Shown piece by piece: positions 1 to 11,100 of a stretch of DNA of 64,000 bases. The notes beneath the pieces were generated by a model. That model had not been told where the DNA came from. It made no database searches and saw nothing but the letters and a program-made list of their open reading frames with translations. This DNA comes from Rhynchospora pubera (lineage: Eukaryota; Streptophyta; Magnoliopsida; Poales; Cyperaceae), in NCBI GenBank assembly GCA_028095005.1, contig JAMFTS010000011.1, forward strand, positions 372,001 through 436,000, read 5' to 3'. Made by a program: the position numbers and the translations under genes. The first letter of the stretch is position 1; every line of letters starts with the position of its first letter.

Positions 1-731
1 ATTAAATAGTGCCATCGCACTAATTACCATCTGCGCCATCGTGCTGCACAATGCCTCAGCGAAGGTCAGAGCAGCGCTCTATCCCCTCTACTCATCCCGT
101 GCATATTTTTTGTTCATTTCGTTATTATAAGTATTCACTTTATTATGTACAAATGTTCACTTCGTAGTAGAATTGTTCACTATTTTATAAATAATCGCTA
201 TGTTCATTTTGTTTTTTTTTTTGCCAGAAGTTCAGTTTGGTCAATACAAATGTTCAGTTAATTGAGTATAACTGTTCAGTTAGTTGCAATAGAAAATACA
301 AATGTTTATGAGCAAACATGTTTATTTTATTAAGTATAAATATTTAGTTTATTAAGTATGAATGTTTAGTTTAATAAGTATAAATATTCAGTTTAATGAG
401 AATAAATGTTCAGTTATTTAAATATAAATGTTCAGTCAGTTGCAATAGAAATTTAACTGTTATAAAAAAAATCAAATGAAGGGATCACAAACCAGACAAA
501 AAATATATGAAAAAATTAAAATTAGAAATGAGGTTGAAATTAAAATTTTTTCGATTATACTCTTGACTCTTAACCGCGCGCGAATTTGAATTTGACTATA
601 GCGCGATTCTGACACAGAACAAGGGGCGGAGAAGCACGATGACAGTTATAACAGCTGATTCCGACTCGTTGAACTTTGAAAACTCCGAGCGGATACTTTT
701 CAACAAGGAATAATTCCAAAAAGAAAAAAAA
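1..731. other. 5' flank of the left FMC1-like copy
   Basis: No gene is seen here. Positions 100-450 are an irregular array of TTCAGTT/TTCACTT-type words separated by TA-rich spacers. A similar but diverged array lies at 19860-20530 upstream of the right copy, so this is the left end of a duplicated segment. The last 90 bases share a GA-rich leader with the right copy (the word AACTCCGAGCGGA occurs in both). Confidence 0.6.
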
Positions 732-2742
732 ATGGGAGCGGAGGCGATGAGAGCGGCGACCGTCTATCGGCGGTTGCTAAAGGCGGTGGAGAAGCACATA
801 GGCAAAGACGGAGACAAGGGGTATTTTCGGGATTTAATCTCTCAGGAGTTCAGAAACAAGTCGAATTTGTCATACCAGGAGGCGGGTAGGAAGCTGAAGC
901 TGGTCAGCGATTACGCTTACGTTATGAACAGCGTGCACTATCCCCAAGTAATTATCTGGTTTTTGCATTCTATTGTTTTACTGATTGAAGGAAATGTACC
1001 AGTACTACTTATGAGTGCATGCACTCACTGATTTCCTTCTTTGTTTTCCCTATTAGAATTTATAAATTAGAAACTCACTGGCTAATACTGTAACTGATTT
1101 AGATTTAAATCACTGAAGCTTGTAGCAAATTTAGCACACTAGATATTTATGGTAAATACTGTAGTCACTTATAGGCATTTTTTCCTGGTGTTTTATTTGA
1201 GTTGATTTCTATTATTAACTCATAATATATTCTTTTCCCTTGTTTAAAAGTTTAGTTTTAACACTTAGTACCATAAGAGTTTAAAAAGTTGCCTTATAAC
1301 CAGTATATACTGGTATTGTATGGTAACTGTCTGTACATATTTTGAGTGTAGTTTGTTTGGTTATGACTATTGTTTTCTATTCTTGTTGAGTGGTATAATG
1401 CAGATGTAGGAAAGAAAGAGAATTAGGGATGATTCCTTTTCCAATGAAAAGCTGGTTTACCAGATTCTGTACCAGTTTTTTTGTGTTGGGTGCATGCTAT
1501 AAACAGGGGTAAGCAAATGTTTGTAATAATGAATTTTGTTAGTTTAAATTTTTTTTGGATGCTCTTCAGTAAAATGAAGAGTGGTGGGCGCTCCCCACTT
1601 ATCTCAAAAAAAAAAAAAAAAAAACTGTCTGTACATATACCTTCCTTTGATCTAGTGGTGTAAGGAAATGCTTTCGAGTGGAGGACAGCTGAAAATCTGG
1701 TTGTTGATTTTTTTTTTTGTTTTTTCAAATTCTGGGAGGTCTGATCCTTATTTTCAAAACTAAAATATAAAAAATGTCTGCAATGATACATCCATCAACA
1801 TTCTGCACATGTTGTCTAATTGTCTTTAATTTTTCAGTATTGGCTGTGGAAGAGAAATTTGTATTTCTTATTGACACCCAAATCAATATTTCTTTCTGAT
1901 TCTAAATATGCACTAAATATACTCAATTCTATAAGAACTGTGATGTTTCCTTTCCTTGTCTCTACAGGCTGGTAGCAGCCATGTAAATGTTCTTGTACGG
2001 GGATGATGGGCTGCTGGTTTTAATCTGTTTCTTGGAGATTTTTCTGCTAAATACCATTTATGTTAATATTAAACTGCTGAGTAGTCGACCTGCTTCAGGT
2101 CATGTTTGAAGACCCAAAATTGGAAAAAAGAAAAAACAATAAAAAATAAAGTACATAGACAAATCTCTGAAACTTGCAGGGTTCGGCATTTAATATGGTT
2201 ATGAAAAACATTCTATTATAATTTTGTTTGTAAATTATTTTATTACCTCTATCTTGCAGTAATTTGTGTCAGGCAGCTAAAGTTACGGTGCCTACTATCT
2301 TCTATTTTGTAATTTTTTAGTGGAATACATCTATAGAAAGAGTGTGGAATGCTTGTATGTGTTTGGAAAATAAAAGAGAGTAGATTAAATGAGACTTATA
2401 AGTAACTTCTTTGGATGCAGTGTCTATATTATTATTATCAGTTCTATATATGATGTTGTTGAAATGGTAGGACCTTATAGTTTGTTTCTTAGGTTATTAT
2501 TCAGGCAATGACAGGCTAATCAAACAAAAAGGAATTCACAAATTGTATTAGGGCTACTTGCATGATGTAAATTATGTCACATGATTTATTAAATCATATC
2601 ATGTAATGAAGTGGTAAATTGGTATAATTATGCAGGAGTTTGTGTCTCTTACAATATTGCTGTGGATCGATCTGATGAGATGAGGAAAATATTGCACAAA
2701 TCTGCTGCTATTGTGGGACTTCAGCTTCCTAATGTGCAATAA
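732..2742 (+). pseudogene. FMC1-like LYR-type protein gene, left copy, frameshifted
   Basis: Exon 1 is 732-947 (72 codons, phase 0, donor CAA|GTAATT). The old exon 2 is 2636-2742 after a TGCAG acceptor. Exon 1 encodes MGAEAMRAATVYRRLLKAV, nearly identical to the right copy at 20936, with one codon missing near residue 53. Exon 2 lacks one base close to its 5' end (17 instead of 18 bases before the conserved YNIAVDRSDE stretch). The spliced frame therefore runs into TGA about 16 codons later, and the conserved VGLQLP tail is out of frame. No nearby alternative acceptor restores the frame. The intron carries a poly(A) retroposon at 1341-1622. I infer a pseudogene or a truncated product of about 87 aa. 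Confidence 0.72.
1341..1622 (+). mobile_element. SINE-like or other poly(A) retroposon
   Basis: A 282-bp insert ends in a run of about 20 A and is flanked by the perfect 16-base direct repeat AACTGTCTGTACATAT (1325-1340 and 1623-1638). A poly(A) tail plus a long target duplication is the mark of LINE-machinery retroposition. The body has no clear ORF. I could not see a convincing tRNA-type B box, so it may be a SINE or a retroposed RNA fragment. The corresponding intron of the right gene copy lacks it, so it inserted after the gene duplication. Confidence 0.75.
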
Positions 2743-3020
2743 CATTGATTTGTTATCTTGAAATTTTGAAGAATTTCGATACACTTGTTTGGATTTGTCA
2801 ATAAGAAGTTGCTTACTTGCTTTTATTTCTATTTGTTTAGTTTTAGTGGTTTGGTGTTCTTCTTGAGTGTGTTTCATACTTAATGACTTTGGCGTGGTGT
2901 CTCGCCAAACGATCATAATCATGAAGTTCAAATTTACGATGGGAAAACAGGTATAACGTGGTATGCTATATCACAATTAAATGCAAAACATAATATTCGT
3001 GGTTTGTCTGTGTGAAGTGC

Positions 3021-3480
3021 TGTTCCAGCCATGTACTGGTTCTTGTATGGGGTTGAAGTGTCGCTGAGTTTTAATCTGTATCTTTCAGGCTCTTTTTTTT
3101 TCCTTCTCTCTAAAGTAGATTACATAGACCAGAATTGGCAACTGGTGGAGCTTGGGGGTTGTAATATTGTGCTGAAAAGGATGCAGTTATATCCTTCTTT
3201 TTGTCAATTATTTTATTACCTTTTTTGCTGTGGATTGATCTTATAAATTGAGGACATTACTGAACAAATCTGCTGCTAGTGTGGGTCTTAAGCTTCCTGT
3301 TGTGCAAAAACCTTGATTTCTTATCTTGCAAATTTGATAGACTTCTAAGGATGAATTAATAAAACATTGCTTTCATTTATTTAGAGGTTTTAGTTTTTAG
3401 TGGCTTGTTTCGAGCAACATGGTTCTCCTTCAGTGCGTTTCAAACTTATGAAGATGCCATTCTCAGAGAGTTCCTTTGAT
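3021..3480 (+). pseudogene. Partial second echo of FMC1-like exon 2 region
   Basis: Positions 3228-3319 repeat the left copy's exon 2 (2650-2742) with substitutions: the block for N-K-S-A-A-S-V-G-L is recognisable but a stop codon and small indels break it. Similarity continues upstream (3021-3110 resembles the intron sequence at 1966-2045, around TTTTAATCTG) and downstream into the 3' flank. This looks like a local tandem duplication of the 3' half of the gene followed by decay. It encodes nothing. Confidence 0.65.
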
Positions 3481-4461
3481 GCAATTTATGCCACAGAGGA
3501 CACCTGCCATGCACCCAATGTGCTAGAAAACTTCAAAATGTTTTTTTTTTTTAAATCTTACATTTAAAAAACAATTATGGCATCTCTCTCATTTTACACA
3601 CCCGGTGGCATATTAAGTTATTAATAGTGCTCCTATGGTTTAGTTTTGTAACCTTGACTACTAGCATGGTACCATTATAAAAATGCTATCATTTAAAAGT
3701 GCCTGAGGCACCATGGTTATTTGATGAAGTTCAATTTTATGACTTATATATTTTGGTTCACTTGTTTGTTTTTTAGATCAAAGAAGGATGCTACCTAAAT
3801 CATGGAGTCAAGATCCACTTGCTCAATGCTCCTCCTAGCTGCTCAAAGATTTAGCATGGGATCATCTCAGGTGAGGTGCTCATCTCCTTGCATCATCAAA
3901 TTGGTTTATGATATACAATTTCTGACTGAATATGCAAATTACCGTTCTAAATTGGTTTAGTCCTCTATGTTCATTTGTCAAATTTGATCTATTAAATAAA
4001 TGAGATTTGGTTGTCCAAATCCACCCCGAAAAGATGAGGTATGTCTTTGTAAAACCTTATCCGATGGATGAAAGCCATGGCCGAGCGATCGAAAGTCGTG
4101 CCCAAGCGGTACTGTGCTGTACCATTGGTAAACTCATCTTAGATAAATCTGTCTCCATCTCCCACTCTTTCAAGTAAATTTCATTATTAGTGGTAACTTA
4201 GTCATTCTTTATTGCATACATGAGTTAGAGGGAAGAAATAGTTGAATCATTCATTATGGTATGTAGTATGTACTAATCGAACAGCAATGTGATAAGAAAT
4301 TTGGTTACACTACATATATGCTCCTTGTCAAACATGCTAATTTGAAAAAATATTGCCCTAATTTTAGAGGGATGAAAGCCACGCCGAGGGACGAAAGTCG
4401 TGGCCGAGGGACGAAATCATAACGAACAAAAGTCGTGGATGTAAGCCGTGGCCGACCTATT
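3481..4461. other. Non-genic flank of CACTA element 1
   Basis: No gene is seen. Two GC-richer patches at about 4050-4115 and 4370-4456 repeat words of the type GAAAGTCGTGGCCGAGGGAC in irregular order, resembling a decayed short tandem repeat. The last three bases (ATT, 4459-4461) are the target site duplication of the CACTA element that follows. Confidence 0.5.
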
Positions 4462-4945
4462 CACTACGCGAAATTTCGACTTCTGTAACGGTTAATAAAA
4501 GGCATTTGTAACGGTACACGTAACGTTACAGTAGCCCCCGTTACAGAATGTCTAATAACCGTTACAGATCTATAACGGTTATTATCTAATAACCGTTACA
4601 GAAGAATGGCTTCTGTAACGGTTATTATCTAATAACCGTTATGGTATAGTGGACGGAAAATGTGGTTACGGTTTTATTGAGAACATTTGTAACGGTTAAT
4701 AGATAACAACCGTTACAGAAGACTGGCTTCTATAACGGTTGTTATATAATAACCGTTATCCTATTATTGACGGAAATACATTTTTACTATTTTTTTAGAT
4801 CCAGTGTAACGGTTATAATCTAATAACCGTTACAGAATCCAGTCTTTTGTAACGGTTATTAAGGAATAACCGTTACAGATATTGTTGATATAAAAGAAAT
4901 GAAATTATGAATTCTGTAACGGTTATTCCTTAATAACCGTTACAA
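4462..4945. repeat. CACTA 1 left terminus and subterminal repeats
   Basis: Terminal CACTACG is followed by about ten alternating copies of GTAACGGTTATT and AATAACCGTTAC, often arranged as hairpins with the loop ATCT or CTTA. In this family such subterminal repeats are the likely binding sites of the TNPA-type protein. The matching right-end block is at 17776-18157. Confidence 0.85.
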
Positions 4946-5198
4946 AAGACCTTCTTTTTTTTTGAATTTGGCATGTTTTATTGGCTAGCCCAGTTTTGCT
5001 AGCCGAATTGGTACCAAATTGGTACCCAATTTACATTATACAATCCAACATGCAGCAGACAAACATATATCATGCATATATCAGATGTCACATATATATA
5101 CCAAGCACAAAACATATATCAATACATATATCAATATGTAGCAAAAATTAACAAAGTAACTATACATAGAGTTAACACCAAATCAAGTCAAAATTTTC

Positions 5199-8100
5199 CT
5201 AAAATAATACCCCATACATGAAGTCCATAACCTCCGAAACGACTGCATCAACGTCTTCGTTTTTATATGGTTGTCCAACCGGCTCGATATACTGCAATTT
5301 GATCATTAACAATTGATAAAGTCAAATAATTTTGTAAACCCTAAGCCCTAAACCAATAAAAATATAAAATCCTAAAATAATAAATCGGCTTAACATTACC
5401 TCAGGGAATTCTCCGACCGTAGTCCAACTACTTAATATCGCCCTCATGTTGAGCATTGTGAAATATCCACACTCTGTGCCGCCCCTTTGTATCGGTCCCT
5501 AATTAAGATTTCAACAAAAGAAACACAATCTTTTTTAGTTAATTTCAATTTCACAAACAAATAATATCTTAAACTGATAAGTTCTGTACCTTAATTCGGT
5601 ACCAATCAAATCCTGTTCTGCTCTTTTGGCTATATCTTCCGGCTTCCACTAAATACCGCTTGTATACCCTGCATGCAATATTATTTAAAACAACAAAATC
5701 TAATATTTTTTAATTTGAAAAATCTCATCATGCTTTAACTTAATTCAGAAATGAAAACTTACGAAGATATGAATGGCTTAATATATAACTTTGGATTCTT
5801 GCGTTCCAGAGAATCAACAAAGTGAACGGTGCGCTTCTCGACATTAATAACAAGGACAACCCAATGAAACCTGTAATTAATAGAGATTTATTATTTTGGT
5901 GGAATTAAAGGAAACTACAAAATTCTTTCATTAGTAGCCATATTGGTTATATTTCTTACTGCTGATTATACGGCAAAACAAGATAGGAGGATGGATTCTC
6001 CATGAATGCTCTCGTTAGGTAATTCACCGCACCGAGTTCTTCGTGTTTGAACTTCCACTCAGCCAATAACTCTGGATCCAGTACGGTGATGCTCTTGGAG
6101 AACTCATTCTCTTCTTGCCTTGTTGAAAGTTCTTCCATCCAAAACCTGCAAACATGGATATCAAAGTTCAACAATTTCAATTTTGAATGAATTGAATGAA
6201 GAAAAAAATAAACATTAAAGTTGAAAAATTCAAACCAGCAGTAAAATTTCACAATCGATTGAGATAGCTCCTCCCTTTTAAAACATTCGACAATATCCTC
6301 GACATTAACGTTGAACTTAACATCGCCACCGTGCGTACCCCAAGGATTGCAATTAGGCAGCTCAAAGTTCATCTCTTCTTCTGGTTGGAGCATCAACAGT
6401 CTGTATACTGCTTGTTCGGATGGGCTCAGCCTGTCAATAATATCCTTAGGGAGGAGTGGATCACGAGTAACAAACGACCCCGCACTTGGGACCTTTGGAC
6501 TCTCCTCCACATTCTTCGCCGCCTCCTTCGCCTTTGCCTTCTTTTTGGCCGGCTTCTTTTTGGTCAAACTCTGCATTCAATGACATCATATTAATAAGTC
6601 ATTAGGAGAAATGTATGAAACAGATTGTCATAATTAAATAAAACGATACCTTGTGGCCTATGTCCACCAAAAATGACGGCCATGGGAATCGGCCCCCTAT
6701 ATTATTTCCCAATAGCTCATCTGACCTACCAGGGACTTGCCATTCACGAAATTCATCGCCTACTCGGAGAAGATGGACATACAATTGTTGATCAGTTAGA
6801 GGCACGCCGTGTACGATCTGACCAACAACACTCGGAATAATATTTCCTTCGGCCACCTTAATCCTCTGGTTGTTGTGATCAAGAGAAAAGAGATCGCACG
6901 GCATTTCTTCCTGAAATTCAGTTCAATCAGAAACTCTAATGCTGCCAAAAATAAATATAAAGAGAAAAGAGAAAAATGATCAATATGAACCTGAATGATC
7001 GGAGGTAAAACCTAGGTCAAATTAAACCTCAATCTAATCTAATGCAGTATAGCTTGAGGATCGAATCCACAGGGACGGTTATTCTAAACTATAGACTTTA
7101 AGTAATTTAGTTCGATTGATCTAGGGGTAAACAAGTCAAAGATTGATTAAATAGTTGAAAGGATTGAATTTAAACTAAAAGAATTAATTCTAAAACTCTA
7201 ATTAACCTCTAAATTACTCTAAAAATTAAGGTAAAGATCTAAACTCGTATTAAGGACTTAAACTAGGGTCAATTGATCGGGTTCCACTTCCAGGCACTAT
7301 CCTGGCGGGTCGACAGGATTCCTGGCGGGTCGCCAGAGTAGTACGACAATTCAGTTTGATTAGTTTCTAAATTCTCTAAGTTCAGGTTTTTGGTTTAAAC
7401 TCTGGTCCAAATACTAACTTTCGTTCTTGATTTGGTATTACTAAGTTTCAACCTCTAAACCTCCCTAAAAACCTAAGTTTCAACTCTCGTTCCTTGGCTT
7501 AAGTTTTAGGGTTTGCTTTAACTATTCGGTAGGATATCCTAGATCTCACGATCTTAGGAGGGAATAAACCTCTCGGCTAAGTTCCGGTTTCACCTTTTGG
7601 GTATACTAACTATCCTAAGGTTTGAGAATAGAGATTGTTTTGAGATTAGGGTTCTTTTTGCTTAATCTACGAGGTCAGGCCTAACCAAGTGAGCAAACCT
7701 TCAAGTCAATTCAATTCAATTCACAATTTCAGCAAATAAACTCAAGTAAAGCAAAGCAACTTAGAAAATATAGAAAACTAAATTAAACTTCATTAATCTA
7801 CCAAGTCATGGTTCCCTACAATTGCCCCTAAACTAAATTACTCACTAAAAGTCATACTAAGCATAAAGATAAAAGGTTTCAGCAGACTAAACATAAAAAG
7901 AGAGAAAATAGAGAAAGAATACAACAAAGAACTAAAAGAAACGCTCTCAGCTTGAATCCTGGCGGGTCGACAGGATTCCTGGCGGGTCGACAGAGTTCCT
8001 GGCGGGTCGACAGGATTCCTGGCGGGTCGACAGGAGACAGGCTGGGTGCGATTTCTGCTAACTCCTCTTGAATCTTGCTCCAAAATCTGACTTCAAACTC

Positions 8101-11100
8101 GACTTGTTACTTCTGGAGCTCTCCCTATGTTTAAATAACTCTCAAAGGCGGTTCCCATAGGTGGAGATCATGTCTGGTTCGTCCAAGAATAGAGAAAGTG
8201 CTCTGCCAGAAATATCTCTCCAAATTGGGCAGGTCGGTTTATGTTCTGGCGGGTCGCCAGGAATCCTGGCGGGTCGCCTGAATTCCTGGCGGGTCGTCTG
8301 AAATCCTGGCGGGTCGCCAGAACAGGGAACTTGTCTGGTTTGACCCTGTTCCTTTGCTCCAGTCGCTTGGACCCTGATTTGCTCCGCTTGAACACTACCT
8401 TGGGCCCAATTTTGCTCCAAATCATCACTGAACCTGAAATTAGACAAGGGCAAATAGCAGTACCACATTTCTACCCTAAATTGCATTAAATCTAACTAAA
8501 ACACAATCATTTAATTGAAATTAAGGCCTAAAAGGGTTGAATATTTCGATGTGAAACCCGCCTATCAAATCTCCCCAAACTTAAACTTGCTTGTCCCTAA
8601 GCAACAATTCAAACTTAGAAAGATAGTTTAGGACTTAATTGCAATTCAATGGTTGGTTTTTCTAAGTCTAAGAAGGGTCCTTAGCATAATTAAAATCAAA
8701 ACTTGAGCAATTTCAAAATAGAGCATATCAAAACAATTCTTCAAAATCCAATTTCAAACAATTTTAGTCCAAGTGACCATGACTTCACACAAACAATTCT
8801 CAAAACAATTGACCATCATTAATCATGACTTTCCCCGTCTTTCTTTAATCCCAATTGGTTTTCAAGTTCCTAAAATTTGCATTAACAATCAAGATACGGG
8901 ATCACACCCTCCCATCACAAACGTTAGTCCATCAAATTCAATCAAGCAAGAGCTAAGACAATTCACCTTTACAATTTAAATTTAAAGATACATTTTGCTC
9001 CTGGGGCAAGGAGATTTTTCCCGAGGCGGAGAAGTCAGCCAGATAAAAGCGGATTTAACTTTAGAGGATTTTTCCTCTTTATTTCTCTTTTTTTTTATAC
9101 CATGAATCTCTTTCTGTTTCTTACTCATGGTTTATGGAGTTCTTTTAATCCGCTAGTACCTATAGCTTCCTACAGTGTCCATGGCACTGCACCACTTTTT
9201 AGTTCCCCTTTTTATTTTGTTTTTGATTTTTCTGATTTTTTTTTTTTGACATTAAATTAAACTTAAAAAAAAACAATGTGACATTTCATTAACTCTTGCC
9301 ATGACTTCATTTGTTGAATCTCGATTTTGTGTTGCAAGAATCGATCTAAGGGCATTTCAGGTATTCAATTTTAGATGTGGATGCCAAATAAACCGAAATC
9401 TAGAATTTCAATGCAAACTTTAAAACCTTAAAACTCAATTGAACTTAAAGAACTACGAGACAAGTCATGCTTAATGCTTTTCAATTGCTTTTAATCCTTG
9501 AGTGTATTAAGTTAGGTCAAATCCAAATTCAGATTTCCAAATTTCAATTCCAAGTCATACTCAATTCTTAATTTGCTCAAATTTCAATCCTAATCATTAC
9601 TAATTACCTCCTTAAACTATCTAAATGCAAATTATATGAATTAACCATGCAATATTTACAAATCTAAATGAAAAACGCTCAAGCCAAGTTTTCAGGCGAC
9701 CCCGCCAGGATCCTGGCGGGTCCGCTTGAATTTGTCCTGAGAGTGATGCAAAAGGGGATTTATTCCTGGCGGGTCGCCAGGATTTCTGGCGGGTCGCCAG
9801 AAATGGTCCCGAGAGAGTACAATCCTACATGAAATGATGTAATTTCCTAGATACATGTGAATTTCCATCAAATTTCCAAATTCCCCTCCCCAAACTTGTT
9901 CAATTGCATCCAACAAACACAAACAAACAAAATTTAAAAGAGAAAAACAAAGGAAAAGTGAAGGAAACTCACAAATTGTCGTGCCGAACCAATCGGTCAC
10001 CAAATCTCACTGAGGCGGTGGAGGCAGTGGCTGTCCAAAGATCGGGAAGAACCAATCATATATCTCGTTCATCCGTTCATGAGCCACCTCATTCTCCCTT
10101 TCGTCTCGCTTGATTGCCTCGCACTTGTCACTGATGCGCTTTCCTAGCTCGTTGAATTCGTTTAAGAGGCGAGCTAAATTGTTCAAGCTAGTACATATGG
10201 ATGCGTAGCTGAACTCTTCATGTGGCGGGGCGCTCGAAGATGAACCATCCGTATCAAATCCTCCACCTTGAAACGGTTGCATGGCAAAGGGCGGCATTTG
10301 GTACGGCGACATCCCGTACTGGCCAAACGGCTGCGACACTTGGTATTCTTCCTGCATCAACTCTTGTGGGGGTTGTTGCATAGGAGCATCAGGTATGGCC
10401 GCTCTTTGGTTGGCTTCAGGCAATTTTGTATGAACGGGGCTGGTTTCCTGGCGGGTCGCCTGGATTTCTGGCGGGTCGCCAGAAACTGTCCTGAGAACAT
10501 CCACTTCTCCTTCTTCCTCTGGTTCTTCCTCCAAACTTGCCACATAAGTATCCCATTCTTCTTGGTCGTTGATGGGGTAGGTGTAGGCCTTTGTCACCTC
10601 CGAATTGAACTCTTCTTGAACCATTTCATCAAGCATATCCACCATGCAACAAGTGTCAACTTGGTTGGGCAGCTTCAATGCTTTTTCAACTTCAAATTCG
10701 ACGGTTTCGTCTCCCACCTTCACAAGCATCTTTCCATTCCTACAATTGATAAGAATACCAGCAGTTGCTAGAAATGGTCTACCAAGAATAATGGGTACCT
10801 CGGGGTCTTCTTCCATGTCCACAATCACGAAATCACATGGCACCACAATATCTCCAACTTGAATTGGCACATCTTCAACTATTCCCAAGGGCAATCGAGT
10901 GGATCGGTCCGCGAGTTGCAATGTCATTCGGGTTGTCCTTAATTCTCCCACTCCGAGTTTGTTGAAAATGGATTCGGGCATGAGACTCACACTTGCTCCC
11001 AAGTCCAGCAAAGCTAGCTTGATGTTTGCCTCCCCAAACTTGCACGGAATCGTGAATCTCCCTGGATCTTTCAACTTCGGGGGAAGTCTCTTGGTTGACA

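Noticed and set aside
8142..8489. Overlapping open frames on both strands in the LTRs (also 7838-8083 and 14312-14963)
   Set aside because: They translate the 20-bp repeat and LTR text, recur identically in both LTRs and have no domain.
10268..10771. Plus-strand frames opposite gag-protease (10268-13124)
   Set aside because: They are antisense shadows of the 1041-codon gag frame.
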